NCBI GenBank assembly: GCA_032164295.1
Contig: JAJHTX010000003.1
Location: forward strand, 434,001-498,000
From: Inonotus obliquus
Lineage: Eukaryota > Basidiomycota > Agaricomycetes > Hymenochaetales > Hymenochaetaceae
Reading direction: 5' to 3'
Length of the DNA: 64,000 bases
Positions 11,066-21,783 of the stretch are shown in pieces. The notes beneath the pieces are model-generated. The model was not told the DNA's origin, searched no databases, and worked only from the letters and a program-made list of their open reading frames with translations. Numbering within the stretch: the first letter of the stretch is position 1; the number at the start of each line of letters is the position of its first letter. A program made the position numbers and the translations under genes.

Positions 11066-13190
11066 TTCCCTCTCATTGCCTGCCCATTGCTGTTAAGGCA
11101 TAAACTGGAATAGCCTTAATGTACCTCGGCACAGGGGGCCGAGTCGCGTCACGTGGGGAGGACGGACAAGGTCACATGATAACTAACCACATAACCTCAT
11201 CCAGGGGGTAGGAGGAGGTTCTCAAGGATGGTGGAGGAGATGACATCAAGGAGAACGAGAGGAAGACGAGGATCGGTACGGTCGTCAAGAAGACGAGAGA
11301 AGGAGGTGAGTAATAGTCGAACCGCTACTACTAACCTAGAGGGCATTGGAGTTTAGGAAGGGACAGTATCAACATGATACGTCGGAGGAACGATGACAAT
11401 GGCCCAGGGGTTCCCACACCCTTAGCGTGTATGTTCCGGAGTACGAAGCCTAGAGATGTAATCCCTAAACCAAGGAGATACGCCGTTGAAAGAAGATGAC
11501 GCGTGAGGTAAGGTACGCCCTCGGTAACCTCGTTTAATAACCCTGTACGACTCAGGTACGTCTACTACACAACCACCCACCAGTCTATCCTACGAAGAGG
11601 ATATCTAAGAGACACTCTAACGTCCATGCGTCACGACGTTGTTTGTTACGCAGTGCGACTCTGCAACCTCAGACGAGGAACTACATCCCATCATCCACAA
11701 TACACCATGACGTCCTATCTCAGGCATGTCCCTCAGCCATTGGATCAGATAGTTAAACTACCCAACCGCGAGACTGGCACCAACGTCGTCAACGAAGGTG
11801 TATGCACTTTAATATCCCAGAGCGCTACTGGTACATCTACTTCACAACACTCCCCTGCGGTCTTCGTTAAGAGCTAGCGGTAATGCCCTCACACCGACGT
11901 TTGTAACGCAGTACGTCTCTGCTCCCCACGCCTGTACACCGGGCGCTTCAAGGCACACATAATAGAGTCTCATTGACGAGCATTCCAATGACGAGTAAGG
12001 CACTTCTCGTCGAACCCTGTTTGTGGTACAGTAACAGCTCTGCATTGGAGATGACATCTAGCAAGGAGCCAGACGTCGGTATAGGGAGACCCCAACATCA
12101 TATCACTAAGAAGTAGTCCTCACCCGTGAAGGCTTGGCACAACTCCCTAGATCATCTAAGACGTCAAGATCGAAAAGGGAGGAGGCGAAAGGAGGGAGGA
12201 CTTATCGGTTTTACACGGTCAACATTACTGCCACCGGGCCTGGGTAATAAACCTTATCGCTGAACTACGTCTCCAATGTAAGGGGAAGCCAGCACGCTCG
12301 GTCTGAAGGCCAAGACATTCGTCATTCGCCATCGTCGGCGAAGCAACTTGCAAGAACTCCCGAGCAACACCTGGCATAGTCTTGGGCACGAGGAACACGA
12401 GACAGATACCAGAGGGTGAAGAAGGAAGGAGCGCATCACAACACCTAAGACAACTCGTCAACAGGATTGTACTCACAGTCGGCACTTGAGTACTTCTCCC
12501 ATGAGGTTAATCGAAGGAACATCGTCATACTAGGAAACTAGACTAGAGGACGATCAGAGGATATGAGTAAGAGACGGTAGAAGCTAGCAATGGGAGGCGA
12601 TAGAGTCTTGTCGTTCACAACTAGGTCTACTCAAGAGTAAGCATGGGAGGGACCCGATGACAAGTGCCCAGAGGCTACAAGATCTAGTGCAGTCATAGGC
12701 ACGAGGAACGCGCGACAGACACCAGATGCAGCATAAGCTGCCACCGGTAGAGGTGAGCCAGGCAATTAACCCTGTCTCCACGGCTTTACTGCACTTATGA
12801 TGCACAGTGTCGAGATGGGCTACACCCCCTTAGAAGGACAGCACACATCAGATGACTTAAAACCGGGAGATGGAGAGAATACCAAAGCTAAGTAGCTATG
12901 GTGGACTCCTCACTCCTTTTATACTATTTGGGACTGTGAGACTATCTATGACATTGAGCATGCACAGACCAACGTCAAAGAGGGTGCACAGACCAACTAG
13001 TGTTAGTCGGCGGTTCAGTCTTTTATGTAAGTGGAGAAAGGAGTGAGAGGTCGTGGGTTCGAATCACGATGTCGGAGAATTAAAGAATGGATGACGAAAA
13101 AGGAAGAAAAAGGGATCGGCGAATGCTGTGAAAAGTACGTCGTAACAGTCGCCCTCTCATTGCCCGCTAAAGAGTAATACCGGAGGCTAC
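11066..13190. repeat. Unclassified repeat-derived DNA
   Basis: No coding family recognised on either strand. The phrase GGCACGAGGAAC followed by CGAGACAGA/CGCGACAGA occurs near 12,385 and 12,700, so the block contains its own internal repetition. The outer parts resemble LTR termini (TGTTAAGGCAT near 11,090; CGTCGTAACA near 13,140), but the flanking pentamers do not match convincingly, so no element is called. CTCTCATTGCC motifs at both ends are shared with the long inverted repeat. Confidence 0.35.
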
Positions 13191-13197
13191 GATCGAT

Positions 13198-14402
13198 ATG
13201 GGCTTAATTCTGCGATTCTACCGCTTCTTCCAATTAACAATACTTCTGCGGTTCTACCGCTTCTTACTTCTCTTCGGACCACAGTACTTCTGCCGTCCTA
13301 TCTACGCCTGCGGTTCCAACAAAGTACAAGGCTTCTGCGATTCGACAAGGCTAAGAACAATTGAGAACTGGTCCACTTCTGCGCCAATACCGAATCACCA
13401 ATCCCTACGCCCGTCTTCCATCACAGTACCGAACCACCAGACTTCGATACCGATGATACCGATACCGTACCGTCCACCCATCCTGATACCGACGATTAAT
13501 AGTCCGCGTCTAGTCGATACTACGCCCTCGACAGCCCATACCAGAGGAAAAGGCTCACAAAGCTGCAATCGGTCTGCCATACGTTGCTGCGAAGAGTTGG
13601 ATCATGGTCGAAGCTCCAAGTCCGACGGTATGCCCTTCCGAACCGCCATGCATCGATACCGACGATACCGGTGTTGATACCGATGGTCCGCTCCGGTACC
13701 GGAGTTCGTAACGTGTGCTAGGTCGAGACCACGCCCTCGGAGATCTACATCGAGAGGAAGGTTGGGAAATGAATCAAGTCCGCCGTACGCTGCTTCGATC
13801 TCGGAGGAGGCCATCGATCCGACTCGGAGGGGAAGCCAAGCAATGCCCAGTCGAGTCAGGCAATGCGTACCGATCGATATCGAGGGGCTCGAGCGATCTC
13901 GTTGATGCTCAGGGACGATCCCAGGGTACTGATTGGTACCGAGCGGTAGAGTACCCCATTGCCAAGGTTGGGTTGTACCGACACGTCAACATCGGAGCAC
14001 GCCGTCCGATCGGTCGGTAGACGCCCAGACTGACGCCGCACGGATCATGATACCAGAACAAAGGTAAATCAGGATGACGTGCTTCTCCTACGACAGGGAC
14101 ATCGCCAGGAGCGCCCATGCGGTAGCTTAAGACACGTCCTTATTTTAGCGCTGGTCGACGTCGGTATCGCCGCCCTACCTCGGTATCACTCGTCGTGAGT
14201 TTTCATTGGGTTCTTGTCTCGTCCCACCCTATTCTTAGCTACCCCCTGATAAAACTTCTTATTCATTCATCATCTTATGTTTCCCCTGATTATAATTTTA
14301 CATTCAATTCGACTTTATGTTCCATTTCTTGTACCGGATTACGGTACGATTCGACTTGTAAAAACCCCCCATTTGGTATCTTGAATGGCTACGGTATTAT
14401 GG
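13198..14402. repeat. Minisatellite and GATACC-rich repeat, left part
   Basis: From 13,200 to 13,330 the unit CTTCTGCGGTTCTACCGC recurs in variants. From about 13,380 to 14,180 the motifs GATACCG, GGTACCG and TCGGTATC recur. The sequence is interrupted by LTR A2 at 14,403 and resumes at 15,974. The overlapping open frames are low-complexity products of the motif. Confidence 0.55.
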
Positions 14403-15968
14403 TGAAAGGATTGTGCTGAAATTTTGATTCGATTAGGAACGCCGATCGAAACTACCCCGGATGGGACCGGCTAATTTCACTGGCCGGAGACGATCAGGAT
14501 CGACAGCGAGAAGCGGAGAACACGCGAATCTAATACAATCCGAAGCCGACGATCAAGAAGCATCGGCTAGCAACGCTAATCCCGACGATCACACTAAACC
14601 TTCGCAAACGATGCAGCAAGTACAGCAACCTCCAACGGCTTGCTATAAATGCAGAAGAGTGCGACAGATCATCGAAGACCTACACAAGATAATACTACGG
14701 GAGGCAACGGGCATGTTGACATATCATGTGTCCAGCGAACGAGCAACAGCTTATCGAGAATACCACAATCCCCTGGAGGTCGTTCGAAATCGCACGAGGT
14801 CAACAATAGCAATGGATACGGCAATAGGCATGCAACCAAAGACGCACTGGACAATAGTAGGAATCCACGACATATTAGCACTCGAGTGCCCAAGCACATT
14901 CATGGAGATCAGTGCAGACTATGTTACGAACCGCCGCTCACCGATAACAGCGGCATGGGTTGCAAACACACTCAGGGAACTATGGGCATACTGCAAAGCT
15001 ATTCGACTACAAGGAGACCTATACCTAGGCTGGAGAATACCTTCGAACGATACTCGACGAAGTGTACGGCTACTCATCGCCATAGGCACATACGTTAAAC
15101 CACCTTGGTTTCCCCACGATGATATCCGATGTCGAATCACACTTGACGGCCCCGAACAAGAGTCCCGAGGCGACAAGCCAATTACAGCCTTCATAGCCCC
15201 AGATGCTATACAACGGAACCCCGACGGAATTCCTTAAATGCACGAGCAACTGCGGACGAGCGAACTTTAACTACGGCGCAGCCATGCAAAACCAATGGCA
15301 TACGAACACGCATTCAATGACTCACTCACTGACTCACTCTATGCACAGGGCGCAGCACAAGGCCGACCCCGAGCATAGGTTTCAATTCAGTTCAAGTCAA
15401 GATGAGTCAACGCCGAGTCATCGCCTTGCACAGGGCGCAGTCGATGAGTCAATCCGCAGCAGAACAATGGAATTACCAGACGAGTTTGGAAGCTAGAATA
15501 ATGAATCAGATCGAGAGTAGGAACTACGGAGCGTAGGAAGTGGTCCGTCCACAACATGAGGAAAAGGTATAAATAGTTGTAGACTTAGACCGTAGCTCCC
15601 CATCTTTCTTTCGATCGTCTTGTACATCGAGTCCTCTTAGGCATCTAGCTTCTAATCTGAAGACCACCTAATCTGCTTAACCTCTCTTACTCTACGGCGT
15701 GGAACGATTGATTAGTCGTCCACCGACTAGGGAAGCTTACGAACGGCAGTCGACACTGTCCTACTAGTCTGTCAACGAGGTTGAGGCCCGACTTGATCAG
15801 CTAAACGAAAACGTCTGAGGCAACGCTTAGTATACTTGGGAATCTGCCCTGCTTGTGAAAACCGAGTAGGCTCCGGAAACTCTTAGAAAAGCATCGCCGA
15901 ATCCGTAACACTGAGGCCGTCCTATTGTGGTTACTGTATAGTCCCTTTAGGGCGAGCGTTTTCTAACA
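14403..15968 (+). mobile_element. Solo LTR, family A, copy 2 (1566 bp)
   Basis: Starts TGAAAGGATTGTGC and ends GCGTTTTCTAACA, with perfect TATGG duplications at 14,398-14,402 and 15,969-15,973. TATAAATA lies at 15,568-15,575. It is collinear with copy 1 and visibly close in sequence. Because each copy has its own duplication, these are two independent insertions and not the two ends of one element. Confidence 0.9.
14461..15237 (+). CDS. Uncharacterised 258-aa protein encoded inside an LTR
   Basis: An uninterrupted frame starts at ATG 14,461, only 58 bp inside the LTR start. It ends at 15,237, upstream of the LTR's own TATA box at 15,568. The N-terminal third is hydrophilic and Ser/Thr/Gln-rich, with a basic start (SRRRSGSTARS-like) and a CYKC pair near residue 62. 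The remainder looks globular, with several Trp and a KPPWFP turn. No signal peptide or membrane segment is seen. The same frame is present but stopped in LTR A1. I do not recognise the family; it could be a retroelement accessory protein or a captured sequence. Transcription would need a promoter other than the downstream LTR TATA box. Confidence 0.5.
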   Translation: MGPANFTGRRRSGSTARSGEHANLIQSEADDQEASASNANPDDHTKPSQTMQQVQQPPTACYKCRRVRQIIEDLHKIILREATGMLTYHVSSERATAYREYHNPLEVVRNRTRSTIAMDTAIGMQPKTHWTIVGIHDILALECPSTFMEISADYVTNRRSPITAAWVANTLRELWAYCKAIRLQGDLYLGWRIPSNDTRRSVRLLIAIGTYVKPPWFPHDDIRCRITLDGPEQESRGDKPITAFIAPDAIQRNPDGIP

Positions 15969-15973
15969 TATGG

Positions 15974-16466
15974 TATTTATAGCCTGCATGTTCTACTGTA
16001 GCAAACCAGCTAATCTGAGAGGAACTTCCAGAGTGAAGGTCCGGGTTTTGCTCATCTCGTTCAAGTCCCCGTTCGTTCGTCTCGTCTCGTAGTCGCCGGT
16101 ATCGATACCGGTAGTCATTGTTTTCGTCTTCGTCGCCCTCGCCTCTCGTCTCACGACCAGTCCCATCAGAAACACCTCCTCAGCTCGCTTTCTCTACTGC
16201 TTCGTCCTCTCTACCGTGATACCGGACACCAGACAACTCGGTATCGACGGATTCGTCTCGGTATCGATCGTCTCCTGATACCTCGCCTCTTGAGTGGTCA
16301 CCTATAGCCTCCTGTACTCATCAATCCAGCCAGGCCCTACTATTCTCTCTTGACGACTTGTCTGTGACTGTACGACTTAGTACCGCCACGTACCAGCCCT
16401 CCCAACGCATCTAAATTGTACCCCCCTCGTCCGGTACTTCTGATACCGGCCGCGTTCTCGCACATT
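15974..16466. repeat. GATACC-rich repeat, right part
   Basis: Continues the motif-rich sequence interrupted by LTR A2 (GGTATCGATACCGG near 16,097, GATACCGG near 16,442). Rejoining 14,397 with 15,969 gives an uninterrupted repeat. No gene. Confidence 0.5.
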
Positions 16467-16941
16467 CACCACCCATTGCCCGCCCGTCGCCTGCTCACCG
16501 CCCTCCCCTTGCCCTCCCCTTGCCCACCCCTCACCCTCCTGTTGCCCTCTCATTGCCCTCTCATTGCCCGCTCACCACCCTCCCGTTGCCCTCCCATTGC
16601 CCTCCCATTGCCCTCTCATTGCCCGCTCAATATCTACCCAGACGACACTTATAATATCAACCAGGATGATATTCTATTGTATATTTTAAATATCAGCCAA
16701 GTAGATATGCTAATTTATATTTAAAATATCGCTAAGTAGATACTTAATATGTCGATTTGCATATCACAACCCAACCGATATTTAAAATATCAACCCTGTT
16801 GATATCCAAATCGATATTTAAAATGCCAGCACGTGATTTATATTTAAAATATCGACCTGTCAGATATCCTTATCGATATTTAAAATGACAAAGAAGAAAA
16901 CATTTAAAATTCCGACCTCACCTCCATCTTGATTTGCCCGC
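16467..16941 (-). repeat. Right long inverted repeat
   Basis: Inverted counterpart of 4856-5645. The inner part (16,470-16,630) is a tandem run of TTGCCCTCCCA and TTGCCCTCTCA units. The outer part is AT-rich with repeated ATATTTAAAATAT palindromes and ends GATTTGCCCGC at 16,941. Confidence 0.75.
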
Positions 16942-17599
16942 TGTGAGAGGACGTTCGCCTCGAAACTCGCAACATACTTGTTTAAGTGGGCCGCAGCACC
17001 CTTCACGTACTTGCCTCCATTACAAAGTATGCCGCATATGCTGCGCCCTTCTCTACATCTTATAGCATGTCGGCTCACTGCGGCTATACAGATGTATATC
17101 CCTTCGTAGCTAGAAGTACTGCAACTCGCGCCCTCCTTGAAGGATCGACAGCCTCGTACATGCTCCATCTCAAGTCACGCGTACGGGCGCACCGATAAAT
17201 GTACTATCTCTTGGACACATCTCGGACTCGGTTCATCTCGGATTATGTAATAGTACGAAATCTGACTGAGACGTTCATGCATGAAATCGCTTCTTGAGCG
17301 CGCGGTGTTGCATTTGCGTGAAAACACACAAGATAGCCTGGAGGCCCTACCCCGAATGATTAAGGTGAGGGCTAGCCAGGTCCTGAAACAATTAATGTCT
17401 AAACGCTATATGCCTACTTTGCAGCATACTCAGACGGAATTGCAAAATCTATTGCGCTAACGGCTTGAACAGTTATAACTGACGCTGCGAGAAAGTTCTC
17501 TCGCTTACTACCACCTTACCGCTATGATAGAGTCGGGCATTTAACAAAGCCATACGCATTGTACTACATAGGCAAGCTGATACCTTTAACGGCTTTGCA
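16942..17599. other. Gene-free stretch
   Basis: No coding family, repeat or RNA gene recognised. It lies between the repeat island and the first intact gene. Confidence 0.3.
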
Positions 17600-18228
17600 T
17601 CATTTTGATCGTACCCAATCATCAAAGTTCGACTCTGCCGCTTCCCACACACGTTCCCAATCGAAACAATCGGTACGCGTGGTGTATGGTAATACCGCGC
17701 GCCCACCATACTCGCTGCGAACCATTTCAAGATGGGAATCTGCACCACATGTCAAACTTTCCCGCAGGTAGTTCAGGCAGAAATGCGTATCTGAAGCGGG
17801 TGGAGTGATCGGATTCGCCAGTGCCTCACGAAGGGTAGATAGACACGAAAGTTGGTGAAACATTGCGAGTCGGTATGCCCTGACATTGCTGGATCGTTGG
17901 TCACGGAAGACGACGCCGCTGCCCCTCGGAAGGCTCGATTCCCATTCGGCGGCTCCAATGTCAGTTTCGATATGATAGTGAACGCTTTCTTCCGGCGTCA
18001 AAGCTGCTGCGCGCAGACCCGGAACTAGCCATTCAGTACCCCTAACAGAAGAAATACCCGCTATACATAATAGAACAGGTGAATTTTCAGGACACAGGTT
18101 TAACAAGGACGGCGAGACGTACAGGAATGGTATGAGCCAGCGCGTACCGTATAATAGACGTTTATGAGAGTAATCACGGCGACAACGACGGAGATGCATG
18201 TACGGTCGCGAAAATATTTCTCAGTCAT
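17600..18228 (-). CDS. UstYa-like (DUF3328) protein with altered metal motifs
   Basis: Two exons (18,228-18,123 and 18,060-17,600; 62-nt GT-AG intron) give 188 aa. The N-terminus (MTEKYFRDRT) precedes one membrane helix, VVVAVITLINVYYTV, as in the type II topology of this family. UstYa proteins act in or on the secretory pathway and oxidise ribosomal peptides. They normally carry two HxxHC motifs. Here the first reads HQLSC and the second THFCLNYLRE, so the second histidine of motif 1 and the standard spacing of motif 2 are changed. The following SLTCGAD block is normal. The protein may be inactive, structural, or have changed chemistry. It faces the repeat island and shares the strand with the RidA-like gene. 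Confidence 0.7.
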
Positions 18229-18334
18229 AGTTGGTACAGTCGTATGGGCGTTTTTACTTCCTCACTTCCTCACAAACAATTTATACAAGGGACGGGTACA
18301 TTTTCGTTTTATTTTACCAGTATTACGTAGTTCA

Positions 18335-18834
18335 CTACTCGGGAATTTCCGCAATGCACTCGATCTCGACATCCGCACCTAGAGGGAGACTTGCAACGCC
18401 GACACACGTCCGCGCAGGCATCTTATCCTTCTCGAAGAACTAAAATCTGGTGTATCAAAATACAACATCATCCGTCGACAAAGCTGAGGCTGTTACCTGG
18501 ATGTAAACCTCGTTCATTGGTCCGAAGTCGCGGTCCATGTGACGAAGGTAGACGTTCGCTTTCACGATATGCTGCAGTTCGCTGCCGGCCGCCTTGAGTA
18601 CTTTCTGCATGTTCTCTAATGCGGTGCGCTATTTCGAGGGCTCTTGTCAACGAAGATAAAGAAGACGTATTCCGCTCTCACAGTTTGAGCCTGAACACCG
18701 CCGGGGACAATCGTCTTAAGGTCATGTAGGACTCCGATGTTTCCGGACACGTAGACGTAACCTCGCGAAATTGTTGCCTGCGAGAAGACGGGCATCGGAG
18801 GAACAGCATCTGGAGTCGATACAACAGTCGGCAT
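18335..18834 (-). CDS. RidA/YjgF/Mmf1-family imine deaminase
   Basis: Three exons (18,834-18,682, 18,628-18,497, 18,439-18,335) encode 129 aa, the usual length. The family signature is complete: FSQATISRGYVYVSGNIG near the start, VPGGVQAQT at the end of exon 1, RTALENMQKVLKAAGS in exon 2, and PARTCVGVASLPLGADVEIE near the C-terminus. RidA enzymes hydrolyse reactive enamine/imine intermediates formed by PLP enzymes. The arginine that binds the substrate carboxylate is the R of PART. No targeting peptide is obvious, so a cytosolic site is likely. It sits between a UstYa-like gene and a membrane-protein gene; a role in the neighbouring pathway is possible but not shown. Confidence 0.88.
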
Positions 18835-18975
18835 GGTGCGTGTGCTGAAGGGTGCTAACTAACTAGAGTCTGTATATACTTACGTTCTTGAAGGTTTTGA
18901 TTGTGATAAGGTAAGCATGCCGTTCTTCTCTTACTCCTTTCCTTGTATCTTTCCTTCCCTTTTTGTTGACCAACG

Positions 18976-19929
18976 ATGCAGCGATCTTCTCAAGCGGATG
19001 CTCAGCGCTATGCCCTCCTTCCAACCGATGAGCTGGGCGTCGAGCCTAAAGAACTCGTAGGAGAGGTGAACGTTCATCACGGGTTGTTCAGTCCTCTCTG
19101 GATGCGATTGTGGGCCATCGCGAGCGTCATTCTTGCGGTCCTGTCTTATTTCGTACCCAACCCAGCCTCACCGACGGCGCCACCGGTCTTCTCTTCTCGC
19201 GCTGCTCGTCTTGCATATGCGGCGACTCTACCTCGACCTTCGATGTACATAGGTCTTTCACGTTTAAATCGCACCACGGCACTTGCCGCACTCCCAGACG
19301 AAGTCACATACTTCCCGCACGTATTTGCTCCCGTTTCGCGCTTGGAGCCCAACAAAGTTTGGCCTACGGATGGCCATGAGCGGCGTACTTTCAACGGCGT
19401 TGTCTCTCCGGGCGAGCCACATGTGGTCATTGATGGCTCCAGTGGAACCAGTATGATTATGCAATTTCGCGTCCAGGATTATGGGATGGAGCGATGTTCT
19501 ATCGCTGCGATCCTACCGCCCGCAGATGCTCAAATCGAAGTGCAAAACAGAACGCTGCTTCTCGGATCGGCTCGGATAAAGCTTGATATCTGGCGACTTG
19601 ACACCCGCGGAAATATGAAACTGGATCTCACCTCGCTTAATTGGAACACCCGACCCGCCCGGTCTTCCCTCATCGCAACTATCGATGCAGAAGAAGGCGG
19701 AGAGGTCCACACGTCTGAATTTGGCTGTGGAGCGTCTGGATCGCTGGAGACATTTGAGATTGCATGCTCAGAGCCTACTGAGAGGGCTGAAGGATGTAAA
19801 ATTGAGTTCTGGCAGGGACAACCAGAAGTAGTACCGAGAATGGGTAAGAATGCTTGTTTCCTTATCAAATCTTTCGTGACTAACACTACATTTGCAGCGT
19901 TCGTCGTCGTTCAAAAGCCATCCTTGTAA
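18976..19929 (+). CDS. Single-pass membrane protein, basidiomycete family of unknown function
   Basis: The ATG at 18,976 gives a hydrophilic N-terminus, a membrane helix at about residues 40-60 (LWAIASVILAVLSYFVPN), then a long lumenal/extracellular part. This part has LSRLNRTTALAAL, a GEPHVVID strand, MIMQFRVQDYGMERCSI and a Cys-containing end (CKIEFWQGQP). The last intron is 54 nt (19,844-19,897), giving 299 aa in total. The strand pattern is reminiscent of the But2-type C-terminal fold seen in many basidiomycete membrane proteins, but this is memory-based and weak. It converges with the UstYa gene at 19,965 with only 35 bp between. Confidence 0.7.
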   Translation: MQRSSQADAQRYALLPTDELGVEPKELVGEVNVHHGLFSPLWMRLWAIASVILAVLSYFVPNPASPTAPPVFSSRAARLAYAATLPRPSMYIGLSRLNRTTALAALPDEVTYFPHVFAPVSRLEPNKVWPTDGHERRTFNGVVSPGEPHVVIDGSSGTSMIMQFRVQDYGMERCSIAAILPPADAQIEVQNRTLLLGSARIKLDIWRLDTRGNMKLDLTSLNWNTRPARSSLIATIDAEEGGEVHTSEFGCGASGSLETFEIACSEPTERAEGCKIEFWQGQPEVVPRMGKNACFLIKSFVTNTTFAAFVVVQKPSL

Positions 19930-19964
19930 GATGATAATTATGTGTCAAACGTGTAATATACATG

Positions 19965-20768
19965 TCACAGTTTTAATCCGTGATTGTGTCCGTGCCCATG
20001 CCCATGCTCAGTCTTATTCTTGTCCCATGGTGAGGTTATATTCCAACCACGTTTCCAATCGATATAATTCTTGCCAGCAAAGTCGAACAAAGCATTAGCA
20101 TCCCCGCACCTGCGCTCGATATCCATCCCCGTTTTAATCTCTATATCACGGACAAACTCCCTCGTGAAATCCTTCAAACCGTCCGACCTTTCGACTAGAT
20201 GGCCTCGCAACTCGTTTCGGAAGTCCGGAACAAGTGGTTCGAGTGTGCGATCGGCACGACACAGGATGGATTGACGCAAGTAGTTCATGCAATGATGCTG
20301 ATGGGGCCAGCTCACCCACTGTCCCGCGCCATAAGGATCGTCGAGATAGATGCGCATTTTCTCAATGCAATGTAACTGGTGGTAAAGCGCGACGCATAAC
20401 AAACGAGACTGTTCTCCCAATCGTACGAAGCCATAACCGGGAGGATAGATTGATTCCCATTGTTCAGACGCGGAGGGTCCGGAGATAGGAAATGTCGTTG
20501 GTTCAAGGTCGAATTTGCGTTTCGTGGGTGAAGTCGGGGAAGGGAGTGGGAGATGCTCTGGATAGTCATCACCGATGTAGGCTATGCACAGTCAGCGAGA
20601 TTTGTGCACCATCCCAAAGAAACATTATAGCTCACTGTAGACGTGCTCTTTTGATGCTGGTTCGCTGCCAATGAAGGCATCCCAACATCGAAGAGATAGA
20701 AGGGCTGCATTGACTATCGCACACAAAACGACAAGTGCATCGCAGAGCGTAGCTCGATTCGCCCGCAT
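19965..20768 (-). CDS. UstYa-like (DUF3328) oxidase
   Basis: Exons 20,768-20,636 and 20,581-19,965, joined over a 54-nt intron, encode 249 aa. An N-terminal membrane helix (about residues 8-25, LCDALVVLCAIVNAALLSL) is followed by YIGDDYPEHL and a Pro/Ser-rich linker. Both copies of the family metal motif are intact: YHQLHC (about 112-116) and HQHHC (about 138-142), followed by MNYLRQSILCRADRTLEP. Family members catalyse oxidative cyclisation of Kex2-released peptides in dikaritin pathways. The C-terminus is unusually His-rich (HGHGHGHNH). The repeat precursor at 21,784 is 1 kb away and divergently oriented. Confidence 0.88.
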
Positions 20769-21783
20769 CGTAAGTTCCTCACGTATGCCGTCTAGCGCTC
20801 CAAGTCTGCGCGATGAGAAATACTTAGGCTTGACGGATCATATGAATCACCAAACCCATGCTGACATGATTTGATGCAATATCATCGCAGACCACTCAAA
20901 ATCCGCACTTGTCGGTGGCCGGTAAGACCGAGGAAAGTAGAAGCACACTGTGAGCTTGCCGTATCTAAGATCTTCATTTTGAACACCCCCACGCTCGGCT
21001 GAAGGTCACGAGAGGATCAGAGTTGCACATGCCCAAGAAAGGTAAAACGCATGTGCTTCACTGCCTGATACCATACGATTTGAAGTGCGGATTTCCTCCG
21101 AGACCTGTACTAAATTTAGCGTTATATCGCTCGTGAAGAAAAATTCCCTTACCGCGTTGCGGAAAGCAACGAGCCCTTCTGATAGACACGGAGTTGGCGT
21201 CAGCGCCGACGATTACTGTTAGAATTCCCTTCTTTATTTGATCGAGCGACCTTCTCTTCCATTTACTATCAACGGCTGCGGATGTTATCAAGCTGGTCTA
21301 CATATGAGAAGCGCATGCTAAAGAGATCTCCAATGAGCGGTAAACGCTACGTTTTCCACCCGGAGCCAACACGGGGTACTATTCCGAGTCGAACGGAAAT
21401 TTACAGACATTCTGGGACGACTCTTCTCATCCGGATTGGCTTTTACAACTCACTAATTCACCAGGAAGCAACAATGCAACATAAACGCGTATGCTCGCGT
21501 AAAATGTTCTAGGGCTTTATCACTCAGCATCAGCATACTTGTTGGTTCGTCATCAAAAGCACGATCAATAATATCGAAATCCGAGGGAATTGGCAATTAT
21601 AGCAGTGTGGGAATGCAGCATTATTAGTGAACCACTCCACCACGAAGCTTGAGGGATCAAGAGAAGAAGTCAGAGCCGCATGTAAAGACATTATTGCCGT
21701 TAGTCGGGAAACACTTAAATAGAGCATCTAAGCTCACCCTATTTTTCATTAGTTCTCGCCTACCCAACGAGTTCAAGGCCAGA
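20769..21783. other. Intergenic region between UstYa and precursor genes
   Basis: About 1 kb separating two divergent genes, so it must hold both promoters. Short open frames on both strands have no recognisable product. Confidence 0.4.

Larger units (their letters stand above)
4856..16941. mobile_element. Candidate 12-kb composite element bounded by long inverted repeats
   Basis: The two boundary repeats (4856-5645 and about 16,467-16,941) are inverted copies of one sequence and face each other with the same outer end, GCGGGCAAATC. Both outer flanks carry TGTGAGA close to the edge (4845-4851; 16,942-16,948), a possible imperfect target duplication. Inside are a cyclin pseudogene, a RAD23 pseudogene, six solo LTRs and GATACC-rich repeats. 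No transposase was recognised, so this is either a non-autonomous element that swallowed host DNA or two separate insertions in opposite orientation. Confidence 0.4.

Noticed and set aside
13048..13078. tRNA-like B box (GGTTCGAATC)
   Set aside because: No acceptor stem or A box could be paired with it. It may be a relic of a tRNA-derived repeat but is not a tRNA gene.
11091..13150. A fourth LTR family (TGTTAAGG...GTAACA)
   Set aside because: The flanking pentamers (ATTGC and GTCGC) do not match and no second copy is in the window.
6485..15968. One giant LTR retrotransposon with 1.6-kb LTRs at 6485 and 14,403
   Set aside because: Each LTR has its own different 5-bp duplication (GAAGG, TATGG) and no gag-pol lies between, so they are separate solo LTRs.
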